Positions 33,244 through 43,265 are shown, counted from the stretch's first letter. The stretch is 50,916 nt of DNA from Alteromonas sp. 1_MG-2023 (GCF_030547075.1 NZ_JAUOQH010000025.1:1-50916), one strand, 5' to 3'. Notes: generated by a model from the letters alone, not told the origin. Numbers and translations: made by a program.

Positions 33244-34467
33244 ATGGCTGATTTTTATCAAAACGGTGTGGTTACAACTTTACATAATCTTTCTCGTAGA
33301 CCAACAGAGGAACTAGAAGCCGAGTTACTCCGCTTTTCACAGAAACGCCCCATGGCGCTTATTTTGCCATCACTATTCTCAGAATTAGAAGGTGATGCCT
33401 TACCTCATATTGTTGATGAATTGACAGGCGTACCCTATTTATCTGAAATCGTTATTGGTCTGGATAGAGCCGATATGGCGCAGTACAAACATGCGCTTAA
33501 GTTTTTCGACAAACTGCCTCAACATCATCGCGTGCTGTGGAACGATGGCCCGCGCTTGAAAGCCTTGGATGAAGAGCTACAATCAAAAGGTCTTGCCCCT
33601 AAAGAATTAGGGAAAGGTCGTAATGTTTGGTATTGCATGGGCTATGTATTAGCATCAAACCGTGCTGAGTCTGTTGCTCTGCATGATTGCGATATTGTGA
33701 CTTACAACAAAGACTTGTTGGCGAAGCTTATTTACCCAGTCGCGAACCCGAACTTTAACTATGAATTCTGTAAAGGTTATTACGCCCGTGTAGCGAACGG
33801 CAAAATTAATGGCCGAGTATCTCGCTTATTGGTAACGCCATTATTACGCGCACTTAAACGCATTATGGGCGATAACGAATACCTTGAGTTTATGGACAGC
33901 TTCCGCTATCCACTCGCCGGTGAATTCTCATTCCGCCGTGATGTGCTAAACGATATTCGTATACCAAGCGACTGGGGCTTAGAAATTGGCGTACTGTCTG
34001 AGATGCATCGCAACTATTCGCACAACCGTCTTTGCCAAGCCGACATTTGTGATATTTACGATCACAAACATCAAGATTTGTCGCTTAACGATGAACATGG
34101 TGGCTTATCTAAAATGTCTATCGATATCACTAAAGCTATCTTTAGAAAGCTAGCTACTCAAGGCTATACCTTTAGTAATGAAATGTTCCGCTCTATCAAG
34201 GCGACCTATTTCAGAATTGCACTAGACTTTATTGAGACCTATCACAACGATGCAGTAATGAACGGTCTTACTCTTGATATACATAGTGAAGAAAAAGCAG
34301 TTGAAATGTTCGCCAGTAACATCATGAAAGCTGGTCAGAACTTCTTAGAAAACCCAATGGAAACCCCTTTCATTCCAAGTTGGAACCGAGTAACCAGCGC
34401 TGTGCCAGATATTCTCGAGCGCTTGCTGGAGGCCGTTGAAGCTGACACCGCAGAATTTATGGAGTAA
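33244..34467 (+). CDS. gpgS: Glucosyl-3-phosphoglycerate synthase (GpgS-like glycosyltransferase)
   Basis: The 407-residue GT-A glycosyltransferase has a metal-binding DCD motif in SVALHDCDIVTYN (about residue 148). Acceptor-site motifs are FRYPLAGEFSFRRDVL (about 219-234) and the catalytic-loop-like GLEIGVLSEMHRNY (about 244-257). These resemble GpgS (GT81), which transfers glucose from an NDP-sugar to 3-phosphoglycerate. The product would be dephosphorylated by the adjacent MPGP-like phosphatase to give glucosylglycerate, a compatible solute. Mannosylglycerate synthesis cannot be fully excluded, but the linked GH13_18 phosphorylase favours glucose. The next gene follows 6 bp later. Confidence 0.85.
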   Translation: MADFYQNGVVTTLHNLSRRPTEELEAELLRFSQKRPMALILPSLFSELEGDALPHIVDELTGVPYLSEIVIGLDRADMAQYKHALKFFDKLPQHHRVLWNDGPRLKALDEELQSKGLAPKELGKGRNVWYCMGYVLASNRAESVALHDCDIVTYNKDLLAKLIYPVANPNFNYEFCKGYYARVANGKINGRVSRLLVTPLLRALKRIMGDNEYLEFMDSFRYPLAGEFSFRRDVLNDIRIPSDWGLEIGVLSEMHRNYSHNRLCQADICDIYDHKHQDLSLNDEHGGLSKMSIDITKAIFRKLATQGYTFSNEMFRSIKATYFRIALDFIETYHNDAVMNGLTLDIHSEEKAVEMFASNIMKAGQNFLENPMETPFIPSWNRVTSAVPDILERLLEAVEADTAEFME

Positions 34468-34473
34468 TAGACA

Positions 34474-36228
34474 ATGACATGGCAAGTACTCCATGACAAA
34501 GTGAAGCACCATCTAGAATACATCTATGCAGACGTGCCTCTTGAGCATTCCTTAGAAAGCTTAACCATGTCTTTAATGGAAACTATGGGCATTACGCCTG
34601 AAGATGATATCGACCTTCCTCAATCCCATTCTAATTATTGGGATGAGGAAGACGTTATCATGATCACCTATGGCGATAGCGTTATTGATGCAGACGAGCG
34701 GCCGCTCGTCACTCTCAATCGATTTTTGAATCGCTATAGTAAAAACACCATTAACAATGTGCATATTCTGCCATTTTTCCCATACAGTTCAGACGATGGC
34801 TTTTCGGTTATCGACTATTCAAGTGTGAATGAGGCCCTAGGCAGTTGGGACGATATTGAAGCCATTGCGAAAGACTACGGGTTAATGACTGACTTAGTGA
34901 TTAACCACTGTTCTGCACGCAGTGTATGGTTCGATAATTTTATCAAAGGTGAAGGGCCTGGTTCAGACTTTTTCTTTACCGGTGACCCTGCTGACGACTT
35001 GTCTATTGTTACCCGCCCTAGGGTTTCACCGCTGTTGCGTGAAACAGAAACCAAAGATGGCACTAAACATGTCTGGTGTACTTTCAGTCACGACCAAGTC
35101 GATTTTGATTTCAGGAACCCTAAGGTACTTCTTACGTTCATTGATATCATTCGTTTGTATATCGACAAGGGCGCCAAGATTTTCCGCTTAGATGCGGTCG
35201 CATTTTTGTGGAAAATTGTAGGCACCAACTGTATTAACCTGCCGCAGACCCATGAGGTTATTAGGTTAATTCGTACCCTAATTGAACATGTCGACCCGTC
35301 TATTATAATCATTACTGAAACCAATATTCCCAATAGGGAAAATTTGACCTATTTCGGTAATGCTAATGAAGCCCATGCTATTTATAACTTTTCATTACCG
35401 CCCTTATTGGTAAACACCTTAGTAACCGGTAATTGTAAGTACTTAAAGAGTTGGATGATGAGTATGCCGCCAGCGCAAAATGGCACCGCGTACTTTAACT
35501 TTATTGCTTCACACGATGGTATAGGTCTGCGCCCTGCCGAAGGGTTATTAGACGACGAAGAAATCTCTGAGTTAGTGCATACCATGCAAAACTTTGGTGG
35601 CAAAATTTCATGGCGCGCTTCAGATCATGGGCAACAAAAGCCTTATGAGATTAATATTACTTTGTTCGATGCCCTTCAAGGGACAACTAAAGGGCCTGAT
35701 AGATGGCAAATTGACAGATTTATTTGTGCTCACGCCATCATGCTTGGCATGGAAGGTATTCCAGGCATCTATATTCATAGTTTATTGGGAACGTCTAATG
35801 ACTATGAAAAAGTGGCCAATACCGGTCAGAACCGTTCTATAAATCGTAGACGCTGGGATTTTAAGGAACTAGAAGCATTACTTGATTCACCCTACTCCCA
35901 GCATCATAAGGTGTTAACCAGGTTGTCTCAGCTAATTCGAATTCGCAAAGCACAGCCAGCATTTCACCCGAATGCGACGCAGTTCACATTGCAGCTTAAT
36001 GAAAGTATTTTCGGTTACTGGCGTCAAAGCTTGGACAGAAAACAAAGTATTTTTTGTATTAGTAATGTGTCCGATGAAGAGCAAACTATTTTACTGTCGG
36101 ATATTAATCTAATTGGTACCGACAACTGGATAGATTTGGTAACTCGTCAGCAAATTGCGTTATCTGACGCCTTTTTGCAGCTAAAACCCTACCAAGTGCT
36201 TTGGATAAGTAACCAAGACTTTGAGTAA
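34474..36228 (+). CDS. GH13_18 glycoside phosphorylase, probable glucosylglycerate phosphorylase
   Basis: The 584-residue protein is of the sucrose-phosphorylase family (GH13 subfamily 18). Catalytic residues are visible: nucleophile Asp in [11 protein letters not shown] (about 238), acid/base Glu in [14 protein letters not shown] (about 281), and the transition-state Asp in [17 protein letters not shown] (about 345). It is somewhat longer than classical sucrose phosphorylases (about 490-500 residues). Members of this subfamily include glucosylglycerate phosphorylase (as in Meiothermus and E. coli YcjM), which turns glucosylglycerate and phosphate into glucose-1-phosphate and glycerate. The operon partners (glycerate kinase, GpgS-like, phosphatase) strongly favour that activity over sucrose. 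A hairpin terminator follows. Confidence 0.85.
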   Translation: MTWQVLHDKVKHHLEYIYADVPLEHSLESLTMSLMETMGITPEDDIDLPQSHSNYWDEEDVIMITYGDSVIDADERPLVTLNRFLNRYSKNTINNVHILPFFPYSSDDGFSVIDYSSVNEALGSWDDIEAIAKDYGLMTDLVINHCSARSVWFDNFIKGEGPGSDFFFTGDPADDLSIVTRPRVSPLLRETETKDGTKHVWCTFSHDQVDFDFRNPKVLLTFIDIIRLYIDKGAKIFRLDAVAFLWKIVGTNCINLPQTHEVIRLIRTLIEHVDPSIIIITETNIPNRENLTYFGNANEAHAIYNFSLPPLLVNTLVTGNCKYLKSWMMSMPPAQNGTAYFNFIASHDGIGLRPAEGLLDDEEISELVHTMQNFGGKISWRASDHGQQKPYEINITLFDALQGTTKGPDRWQIDRFICAHAIMLGMEGIPGIYIHSLLGTSNDYEKVANTGQNRSINRRRWDFKELEALLDSPYSQHHKVLTRLSQLIRIRKAQPAFHPNATQFTLQLNESIFGYWRQSLDRKQSIFCISNVSDEEQTILLSDINLIGTDNWIDLVTRQQIALSDAFLQLKPYQVLWISNQDFE

Positions 36229-36262
36229 ATTCATATTCTTAACCTTTTTATTCACCTCTTCC

Positions 36263-36288
36263 AAACGGCGCTTATAGCGCCGTTTTTG
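36263..36288 (+). terminator. Terminator of the glucosylglycerate operon
   Basis: AAACGGCGCT (36263-36272) pairs perfectly with AGCGCCGTTT (36276-36285), followed by further T. Confidence 0.85.
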
Positions 36289-36378
36289 TTTTAATTTCCT
36301 TATTGTCACTGCCTAATCCATTGGTTTATTGGCGCATTTAGGTGATAATCCACACCCTCAAATTAGGGAGTGGTTTTC

Positions 36379-37611
36379 ATGTCTTCAAAATGGTTATCGT
36401 TAGAACACGCATTAGAAAAAGCGATTAGTGCAACTCGCACCATAGGTGAAACCGAAACCATTCCGTTAAACAGCGCTTTAGGCCGAATTACTGCATCAGC
36501 AGTGAGTGCGTCTATATCTGTGCCCCCTTGGGATAACTCAGCAATGGACGGCTTTGCGGTTAATACTGCTGATGAAAAGAATACGCCACTGTTAATTCAG
36601 AGCACTATCACCGCAGGTATGGCCGCAAATGAGTCGCTTAAATCAGGTCACGCCATTAAAATTATGACTGGCGCACCAGTGCCTGCTGGTGCTGATGCCG
36701 TGGTGATGGTTGAGAATACGACTACCGAAGACAATGGTGTTGTTATAAACCAATGGCCCTCATCCGGCGAAAATATTCGTAAGAAAGAAGCGGATATTAA
36801 AATTGGACAGGCACTCGTCAATCAAGGCGTTCGGTTACAACCACAACACCTTATGCTGCTGTCTTCGCAGGGCTTAGCTACTGTTGAAGTGTTCAAGCAG
36901 GTAAAAGTAGGTGTTGTAGCCACCGGAACTGAACTCGCTCAACCCGGCGAGCCTTGTCTACCCACTCAAATCTATGAATCTAACCGAATTGGGGTCAGCG
37001 CCCTACTTTCAGAGTTAGGCGTAGAAATCATTGATTTCGGCATTGTAAAAGATGACGAGCAATCACTCACCAGCTTATTTAAAGAAGCAAGCGAGCGAGT
37101 AGATGTAATGGTAAGTAGTGGCGGCGTTTCCGTTGGCGATGCCGATTATGTGAAAGATGTGATAGACACCTTGGGCAGCATCGATTTTTGGAAAGTCGCC
37201 ATTAAGCCTGGAAAACCTTTTGCTTTAGGGCAAATAGCTAATACCTTGTTTTGTGGCTTGCCTGGCAACCCTGTTTCTGCGTTTGTAACGGCAAAATTAC
37301 TTGTTACGCCGTTAATTAGAAAAATGCAGGGTGAACAGCTTATACGCAAACCATTAACTGTTAACGCGAAAATTACCTGCGATATTAAACGTCGTGCAGG
37401 ACGAAGGGATTTTCAGCGAGCTACCATGTCTTATGATGATAATTTCGACCTTTGTGTTACCCCGTTTCGTACTCAAAGCTCTGGTGTAATGACGTCTATT
37501 ACCGCAGCAAATTGTTTAATGATAATTCACGAAGACATTAGTCATGTTGAAAAAGGCACCACTTTGCCTGTTATCCCTTTTGATTTACTTTCACCTGAAC
37601 CGGACGCTTAA
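36379..37611 (+). CDS. moeA: Molybdopterin molybdenumtransferase
   Basis: MoeA inserts molybdate into adenylylated molybdopterin, completing the molybdenum cofactor. The 410-residue protein shows the family order: LGRITASAVSASISVPPWDN with SAMDGFAV, the IMTGAPVPAGADAVVMVENT region, VGVVATGTEL with SNRIGVSALLSELG (MoCF domain), VSSGGVSVGDADYVKD, and LPGNPVSAFVTAKLLV. I chose ATG 36379 because AGGGAG lies at proper distance; a GTG at 36370 lies nearer to that site. The MATE gene follows 2 bp after the stop. Its partner moeB or mogA genes are not in this window. Confidence 0.95.
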   Translation: MSSKWLSLEHALEKAISATRTIGETETIPLNSALGRITASAVSASISVPPWDNSAMDGFAVNTADEKNTPLLIQSTITAGMAANESLKSGHAIKIMTGAPVPAGADAVVMVENTTTEDNGVVINQWPSSGENIRKKEADIKIGQALVNQGVRLQPQHLMLLSSQGLATVEVFKQVKVGVVATGTELAQPGEPCLPTQIYESNRIGVSALLSELGVEIIDFGIVKDDEQSLTSLFKEASERVDVMVSSGGVSVGDADYVKDVIDTLGSIDFWKVAIKPGKPFALGQIANTLFCGLPGNPVSAFVTAKLLVTPLIRKMQGEQLIRKPLTVNAKITCDIKRRAGRRDFQRATMSYDDNFDLCVTPFRTQSSGVMTSITAANCLMIIHEDISHVEKGTTLPVIPFDLLSPEPDA

Positions 37612-37613
37612 CC

Positions 37614-38978
37614 TTGAAGAAAAAACGCTATCTACTTGAAGGTAGAGATATAATAAAGCTGGCTTGGCCATTATTAATTGCGCAAATCACCCAAATGCTG
37701 ATGGGCGTGAGCGATACCATTATGGCGGGGCGTTATAGCGCCACTGATATGGCAGCGGTGGCCCTTGGTTTTAGTATTACCGTGCCCCTATTATGCTTTA
37801 TACAAGGTATTGCACTTGCCTTACCGCCGATTATTTCAAGGCTTCAAGGTACAAAAGACATAACCGGCATTGCCAATGCCAGTCAACAAGCAGGCTACTT
37901 AGTGTGTTTCGTTGGTTTAGCGGTGGCCGCCCTTATTCCGTTTGCCGGTAACATCGTATCCTTATTCCCTATGGCAGATGAGCTTCATACCATTACCGTA
38001 GATTATGTAGTTTACGTGCTTTGTGCCATGCCGGGCTTTGCGCTTTATCAGTGGTTAAGAAACTACTGTGAAGGGTTAGGTAAAACTAAGCCCACCATGT
38101 TAATTACTGTGATTGGTTTAATGGCTAATATTGTCGGTAACTACCTGTTTATTTACGGTGTGGGCCCTATTCCTGCTTTTGGTGGCGCAGGTTGTGGTGT
38201 AGCAACGGCTATTGTTATTTACACCATGCTTATTGCTACGTTTATTTACGTGCGTTTCAGCCCTGCCCTAAAAAAATACCAGCTGTTTGATACGTACTAC
38301 AAGCCGTCTGTGGTGGCCATAAAGCGCACTTTTAAATTGGGTTTACCTATCGCAATGACCTTGTTGTTTGAAGTGACTTTATTTGCGGTAGTCGCACTGC
38401 TACTTGCGCCGTTCGGTTCAACCACCGTTGCTGCACACCAAGTTGCGCTAAACTTCTCTGCCTTGATGTTTATGGTACCCATGAGTATTGGTATGGCAGC
38501 GTCTATTCGTATTGGTTATCGCATAGGGCAAGATAATAGACGCCAAGCAAAAATCGCCGCAAAGTGTTCTATTTTAATTGGCTTTGTTACCGCAGCTTGT
38601 ACTGCTACATTCACACTCAGTGCTAAAGCATTCATTATCGGGCTTTATACCAGCGACGATGCGGTTTACCAAATGGCGAATGCTCTACTTATTTATGCGG
38701 CTATTTTCCAGCTTTCCGATGCAATTCAAGTAATATCAGCCAATGCACTTAGAGGTTACAAAGATACTACGGCTATGTTTATCATTACCTTTGTGTCTTA
38801 CTGGTTAATTGGCTTGCCCACCGGCGTAATATTAGGGCGTACCGATTGGATCACGGCTGAACCTATGTCTGCGAGCGGATTTTGGATTGGGTTTATTGTG
38901 GGGCTAAGCGCAGCGGCAATAATGCTAGGCGCAAGACTTTATTATATTCAACGGCCAAGCTACCGTTACGCTACCTAG
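37614..38978 (+). CDS. MATE-family multidrug/sodium antiporter (NorM type)
   Basis: The 454-residue protein has twelve hydrophobic segments in two homologous halves. The first half begins KLAWPLLIAQITQMLMGVSDTIMAGRYSATDMAAVALG and the second FKLGLPIAMTLLFEVTLFAVVALLLAPFG. Such transporters export drugs and cationic or flavin-like compounds using a sodium or proton gradient. Translation appears to start at TTG 37614, only 2 bp after the moeA stop, so the two are probably co-transcribed; no functional link to molybdenum cofactor is known. The length fits the family. Confidence 0.9.
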   Translation: MKKKRYLLEGRDIIKLAWPLLIAQITQMLMGVSDTIMAGRYSATDMAAVALGFSITVPLLCFIQGIALALPPIISRLQGTKDITGIANASQQAGYLVCFVGLAVAALIPFAGNIVSLFPMADELHTITVDYVVYVLCAMPGFALYQWLRNYCEGLGKTKPTMLITVIGLMANIVGNYLFIYGVGPIPAFGGAGCGVATAIVIYTMLIATFIYVRFSPALKKYQLFDTYYKPSVVAIKRTFKLGLPIAMTLLFEVTLFAVVALLLAPFGSTTVAAHQVALNFSALMFMVPMSIGMAASIRIGYRIGQDNRRQAKIAAKCSILIGFVTAACTATFTLSAKAFIIGLYTSDDAVYQMANALLIYAAIFQLSDAIQVISANALRGYKDTTAMFIITFVSYWLIGLPTGVILGRTDWITAEPMSASGFWIGFIVGLSAAAIMLGARLYYIQRPSYRYAT

Positions 38979-39002
38979 TCTAATAGATACTATGCCTATC
39001 GG

Positions 39003-39731
39003 TTACACGCCTGTGCTCCGATAGGCTTTCCAATCCCTTGGCGAATCAATATCTAATGCAGATTCAGGGTGAGCTACGCCAACGGCTTTCCCTTTTCGCT
39101 TCCAGTCTTCTATCACTTTCTTAGCGCCTTTGTCGCCGCTTAGCTTAAGTAAGCTATCAAACGCCGCTCTAGGGAAGATAGCTGGCACCGTCGCTTGTAA
39201 TTCGCCCCGATGGTTATTCCACTGACTGTATATAATGTCATCAGGATGAACGGATACTTGTTCAATCAAGTTATCAAGCGTACTTGTGGTTACACTCGCT
39301 AAGTCTGCTAAATGCACTAAAACATGGGTGTACTGATTGTCCTTGGATTCCAACACGGCGTTAAGGCCACAGCGTATGCTTGAAGCAATACCTTCATCCC
39401 ACACATCGTTGTGACATATTTGAATTGTGGTTTGGTGGGTTGGCTTGTTATGAATTGTCTCTTTGAGGATTGTCTCGTTTTGAGTTGTCTTTATTTGAGT
39501 TACGTCTATTTGATTTTTAGTACTTTGACTAGCGAAAGTCTGTAGCACACCAAAAAGGCCAGAATGCCAGCGCCCCGTAACCACATAGATTGAGGAAAGA
39601 TGTAGCCCTTGAACTTGTTGCAAAGAGTAATGGATTAACGGCAACCCGCTATAATGCGGGGAAAGTAATTTGTTACCACCGTAACGCTTACTTTCCCCAC
39701 CCGCTAACAGTATGCTTGCAATCTTAGTCAT
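39003..39731 (-). CDS. MobA/MocA-like nucleotidyltransferase
   Basis: The 242-residue protein has the NTP-transferase motif SILLAGGESKRYGGNKLL (residues 7-23) and later DVWDEGIASSIRCGLNAVL and VHLADLASVT (metal-binding Asp). The WDEGIASSIR pattern is closest to MocA, molybdenum cofactor cytidylyltransferase, which makes the cofactor form used by xanthine-dehydrogenase and CO-dehydrogenase-type enzymes. A low-complexity Thr/Gln/Asn-rich insert (about 69-104: QIDVTQIKTTQNETILKETI region) lies in the middle and may have expanded by repeat slippage. It lies convergent with the moeA-MATE pair and upstream of a CoxD/CoxE-type pair. Confidence 0.8.
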   Translation of the reverse strand: MTKIASILLAGGESKRYGGNKLLSPHYSGLPLIHYSLQQVQGLHLSSIYVVTGRWHSGLFGVLQTFASQSTKNQIDVTQIKTTQNETILKETIHNKPTHQTTIQICHNDVWDEGIASSIRCGLNAVLESKDNQYTHVLVHLADLASVTTSTLDNLIEQVSVHPDDIIYSQWNNHRGELQATVPAIFPRAAFDSLLKLSGDKGAKKVIEDWKRKGKAVGVAHPESALDIDSPRDWKAYRSTGV

Positions 39732-39834
39732 GCTTACTCGTGTGAATTTAGGGTTTTTACCGTATTTGTCGTACTAATTTTTAGCGTATTCACCAGTACT
39801 CGCGCTTATTCATGGTTGCAAAACAAAACATGAA

Positions 39835-41016
39835 CTAGCGTGAACGGCTGAGTTCTTTAATAGCTTGGGTTAGCCCTTCAAGAGTTAGCCCGTACATTCT
39901 GTCTTCCACAATTTCTTTGATGATTGAAATAGACGAATAATAAGGCCAATAATTCTCCGCTTGAGGGTTTAACCATACCGCTTTGTTAAAGTGGTTCAGT
40001 ATTCGGCCTAGCCATGCACTACCCGGCTCTTCGTTCCAGTGCTCAACACTTCCACCTGGATAGGTAATTTCATAAGGCCCCATGGTGGCATCGCCAACAA
40101 AAATGACTTTATAGTCTTTACCATACCGATGAATAATATCGTGAACCGAAACCCGTTCTTTTTCGCGGCGCAGATTATCTTTCCACACTTCTTCATACAC
40201 ACAGTTATGAAAATAGAAGTACTCGAGGTATTTGAACTCACTCTGCACTGCGGAGAAAAGCTCTTGAGTGGTTTTAACGTGAGGATCCATAGAACCGCCC
40301 ACATCAAAAAACATTAACACCTTTACCGCGTTATGACGCTCGGGCGACATGTGAATATCTAACATGCCACCTTTTTTCGCGGTTTCACCAATGGTGGTGG
40401 CCACATCAAGCTCTTCACTGGCACCGGTTCTGGCGAACTTACGTAATTTACGCAAAGCCACTTTAATGTTTCGTGTACCTAGCTCTACGTCGGCAGATAA
40501 GTTCTTAAACTCGCGTTTGTCCCATACCTTTACCGCAGAGTTACGACGATTGCCTTTCTGCCCAATACGAATACCTTCTGGGTTATCGCCATAAGCACCA
40601 AAAGGAGACGTTCCACCCGTACCAACCCATTTGTTTCCGCCTTGATGTCGCTTTTCTTGCTCTTCAAGGCGCTTCTTAAGGGTATCCATTAGGGCTTCTA
40701 ATCCACCAGACTGGCGCAGTGCTTCACGTTCTTCTGCACTTAAGTTTTTCTCAATTTCTTTGCGTAACCATTCTTCGGGAATTTCTTTACCGAATAAATC
40801 GATAGATTCCACCCCTTCAAAATAATCGGCAAATGCTCTGTCGAATTTATCGTATTGAGATTCGTCCTTCACCATGATGGTTCGAGACAAACTGTAAAAG
40901 CCTTCTAAATCTGCATAAACAATATGCTTTTCCAAGGCCCGGAGTAAATCAAGCAGCTCCCGCAAGCTCACTTTTACTTGATATTTTCGCAGCGTGAAAA
41001 AGAATTGAATAAGCAT
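39835..41016 (-). CDS. VWA-domain protein, CoxE-like
   Basis: The 393-residue protein has a von Willebrand A domain in its second half, with the metal-site motif FDVGGSMDPHVKT (about 232-244), followed by FHNCVYEEVW and FVGDATMGPYEI. The first half is rich in charged residues and contains REALRQSGGLEALMDTLKKR and HQGGNKWVGTGGTSPFGAYG. It belongs to the CoxE/YehP-type group that pairs with MoxR ATPases. Such pairs help insert metals or remodel enzymes, in CO dehydrogenase clusters among others. Its start overlaps the MoxR gene stop by one base, so they form a transcript. Confidence 0.88.
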   Translation of the reverse strand: MLIQFFFTLRKYQVKVSLRELLDLLRALEKHIVYADLEGFYSLSRTIMVKDESQYDKFDRAFADYFEGVESIDLFGKEIPEEWLRKEIEKNLSAEEREALRQSGGLEALMDTLKKRLEEQEKRHQGGNKWVGTGGTSPFGAYGDNPEGIRIGQKGNRRNSAVKVWDKREFKNLSADVELGTRNIKVALRKLRKFARTGASEELDVATTIGETAKKGGMLDIHMSPERHNAVKVLMFFDVGGSMDPHVKTTQELFSAVQSEFKYLEYFYFHNCVYEEVWKDNLRREKERVSVHDIIHRYGKDYKVIFVGDATMGPYEITYPGGSVEHWNEEPGSAWLGRILNHFNKAVWLNPQAENYWPYYSSISIIKEIVEDRMYGLTLEGLTQAIKELSRSR

Positions 41017-41852
41017 TAGCGGCGCGCCATGAATACCAATTTTTCGAACAAGTGAATGTCTTGTTCGTTTTTAAGTAAAGCACCGTACAATGGTGGAATA
41101 GCAGCTTTACCATCTTTAGTTTGCAATGCTTCTGGTGGAATGTCTTCCGCCACCAGCAATTTCAACCAATCGATAAGCTCAGAGGTTGAAGGCTTTTTCT
41201 TAAGCCCAGGTACATCACGGATTTGGAAAAAGGCTTTTAATGCTTCATCAAGTAACTTTTTCTTTAAATCAGGAAAATGCACATCTACGATTTGCTGCAT
41301 TTCTTCTGGAGTAGGAAATTGAATATAATGGAAGAAACAACGACGTAGGAAGGCGTCTGGCAGATCTTTTTCATTATTTGATGTGATAATTACGATGGGG
41401 CGTACTTTTGCCACTACGCGCTCTTGAGTTTCATATACAAAGAACTCCATTTTATCGAGTTCTAGCAATAAGTCGTTTGGAAACTCAATATCCGCTTTGT
41501 CTATTTCATCAATCAAAAGAATCGGACGATTGCCCGCTTCAAAGGCTTGCCACAATTTACCTTTAACAATGTAATTGCCAATATCGTGAACACGATCATC
41601 ACCAAGTTGTGAATCTCGCAGGCGAGATACCGCATCGTATTCGTATAAGCCTTGTTGTGCTTTGGTAGTAGATTTGATGTGCCATTGAATTAAATCGGTA
41701 CCAAGACTGGCCGCCAACTCTTCTGCCAACATGGTTTTACCTGTGCCAGGCTCCCCTTTGATTAGCAGCGGACGCTCTAGCGTAATTGCTGCATTCACAG
41801 CCAATTGCAGATCTTTTGTAGCAATGTAATTCGACGTTCCACTAAAAGCCAT
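41016..41852 (-). CDS. MoxR-type AAA+ ATPase (CoxD-like)
   Basis: The protein of about 278 residues is a MoxR-family AAA+ ATPase. Walker A is LLIKGEPGTGKTMLAEELA (about residues 27-45), Walker B is ILLIDEIDKAD, sensor 1 is VIITSNNEKDLPDAFLRRC, and the arginine-finger region follows it. MoxR proteins work with VWA partners as chaperone-like activators. I chose ATG 41852 (MAFSGTSNYIATKDLQ) because GAGG lies about 10 bases upstream; the frame extends further to 41918 without support. The VWA gene follows with an overlapping TAATG. Confidence 0.88.
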   Translation of the reverse strand: MAFSGTSNYIATKDLQLAVNAAITLERPLLIKGEPGTGKTMLAEELAASLGTDLIQWHIKSTTKAQQGLYEYDAVSRLRDSQLGDDRVHDIGNYIVKGKLWQAFEAGNRPILLIDEIDKADIEFPNDLLLELDKMEFFVYETQERVVAKVRPIVIITSNNEKDLPDAFLRRCFFHYIQFPTPEEMQQIVDVHFPDLKKKLLDEALKAFFQIRDVPGLKKKPSTSELIDWLKLLVAEDIPPEALQTKDGKAAIPPLYGALLKNEQDIHLFEKLVFMARR

Positions 41853-42053
41853 TATGTTTCTACCTCTTCCGTTCTGATTCGTCATGTAAAATAACAATAA
41901 CATATAGCGAAAAAGCACTTTGCATTTTCACGTTTGGGACCAATGATATAGGGGTATGACGAAATCCCCTAATTCAGGCTATGAATTATTAACTATTATA
42001 AAGGTCGTACAGATCACGACTGCTGGGATTTCCTAACTAGGTAAGGATTAATA

Positions 42054-43019
42054 ATGCAAGTATTTGACGACAACTCTCTTTCTATTGGCCGCACGCCTCT
42101 AGTTAAATTAAACCGTGTGACTTCAGGTAACGTTTACGCTAAGGTTGAATCTCGTAACCCTAGCTTCAGTGTTAAGTGTCGTATTGGCGCCAACATGATT
42201 TGGGACGCTGAAGAACGTGGCGTACTTACCCAGGGTAAAGAAATTGTAGAGCCTACCAGTGGTAACACAGGTATTGCCCTTGCGTTTGTTGCCGCATCTC
42301 GTGGTTACAAACTAACACTTACCATGCCTAGCAGCATGAGTTTAGAGCGCAGAAAGCTATTAAAAGCCCTTGGTGCCAGCTTAGTATTAACTGAAGCACC
42401 AAAAGGCATGAAAGGTGCGGTGGCCGCAGCACAAGAGATTGTGGCTTCTGATCCTGAAAAATACGTTTTACTTCAGCAGTTCGATAACCCTGCCAACCCT
42501 GCTATCCATGAAAAGACCACGGGTCCTGAAATTTGGAATGACACCGACGGTAAAGTGGATGCATTCGTGGCGGGCGTAGGTACAGGCGGAACCATTACTG
42601 GTGTTAGCCGCTACCTTAAAAACACCCAAGGTAAAGCTATTACCTCAATTGCGGTAGAGCCAACTGACTCGCCAGTGATTACCCAAGCGATGAACGGTGA
42701 AGAACTAACACCAGGGCCACATAAAATTCAAGGTATTGGTGCCGGCTTCATTCCAGGTAACTTGGACTTAAGCTTGATTGACGAAGTTGAGCAAGTGACC
42801 AACGATGAGTGTATGGAAATGGCGCACCGCTTGATGACCGAAGAAGGTATTCTTGCAGGTATTTCTTCTGGCGCAGCAGTGGTAGCAGCAAAACGTTTTG
42901 CTGAACGCCCAGAGAACAAAGACAAAATTGTGGTTGTACTACTAGCAAGTGGTACCGAACGTTACTTGAGTAGCCCATTATTTGCAGGCGCATTTGGCGA
43001 CCAAGAAGAAACACAGTAA
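42054..43019 (+). CDS. cysK: Cysteine synthase A (O-acetylserine sulfhydrylase)
   Basis: CysK makes cysteine from O-acetylserine and sulfide with PLP. The 321-residue protein is close to E. coli Cys[20 protein letters not shown], the PLP-binding Lys41 in [56 protein letters not shown] (phosphate loop), [17 protein letters not shown], and [14 protein letters not shown]. Upstream (about 41948-41970) a short inverted repeat TAGGGG/CCCCTA could be regulatory, but I cannot assign it. A terminator follows the gene. Confidence 0.95.
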   Translation: MQVFDDNSLSIGRTPLVKLNRVTSGNVYAKVESRNPSFSVKCRIGANMIWDAEERGVLTQGKEIVEPTSGNTGIALAFVAASRGYKLTLTMPSSMSLERRKLLKALGASLVLTEAPKGMKGAVAAAQEIVASDPEKYVLLQQFDNPANPAIHEKTTGPEIWNDTDGKVDAFVAGVGTGGTITGVSRYLKNTQGKAITSIAVEPTDSPVITQAMNGEELTPGPHKIQGIGAGFIPGNLDLSLIDEVEQVTNDECMEMAHRLMTEEGILAGISSGAAVVAAKRFAERPENKDKIVVVLLASGTERYLSSPLFAGAFGDQEETQ

Positions 43020-43098
43020 TCTTTACGCATAGCTAACGAATTGCTGATGCAATAACGGTCGCGATGACGGTTGTGGTAAAGAATACAAAAGAAACAGT

Positions 43099-43124
43099 AA
43101 AACGAGGCTTCGGCCTCGTTTTTT
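43099..43124 (+). terminator. Terminator of cysK
   Basis: AAAACGAGGC (43099-43108) pairs with GCCTCGTTTT (43113-43122) around a stable TTCG tetraloop, followed by T. Confidence 0.85.
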
Positions 43125-43265
43125 GTTTTTATCCCCCTATGCTTTTCAAACTGCATCTTTACCTTTATTGACCCTATTAAAATAAGTATTAGGTTGCACC
43201 TCACTAGATCTGGTTCGATAATATAAGGGTTCAATTTTTCCTATATTTTATCTGAGGTTTTTTCA

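Noticed and set aside
34875..35333. Minus-strand frames inside the phosphorylase gene
   Set aside because: They overlap catalytic motifs of the sense gene and have no independent support.
41948..41970. Riboswitch or attenuator before cysK
   Set aside because: Only a 6-bp stem (TAGGGG/CCCCTA) without a T-run or a recognisable riboswitch consensus is visible.
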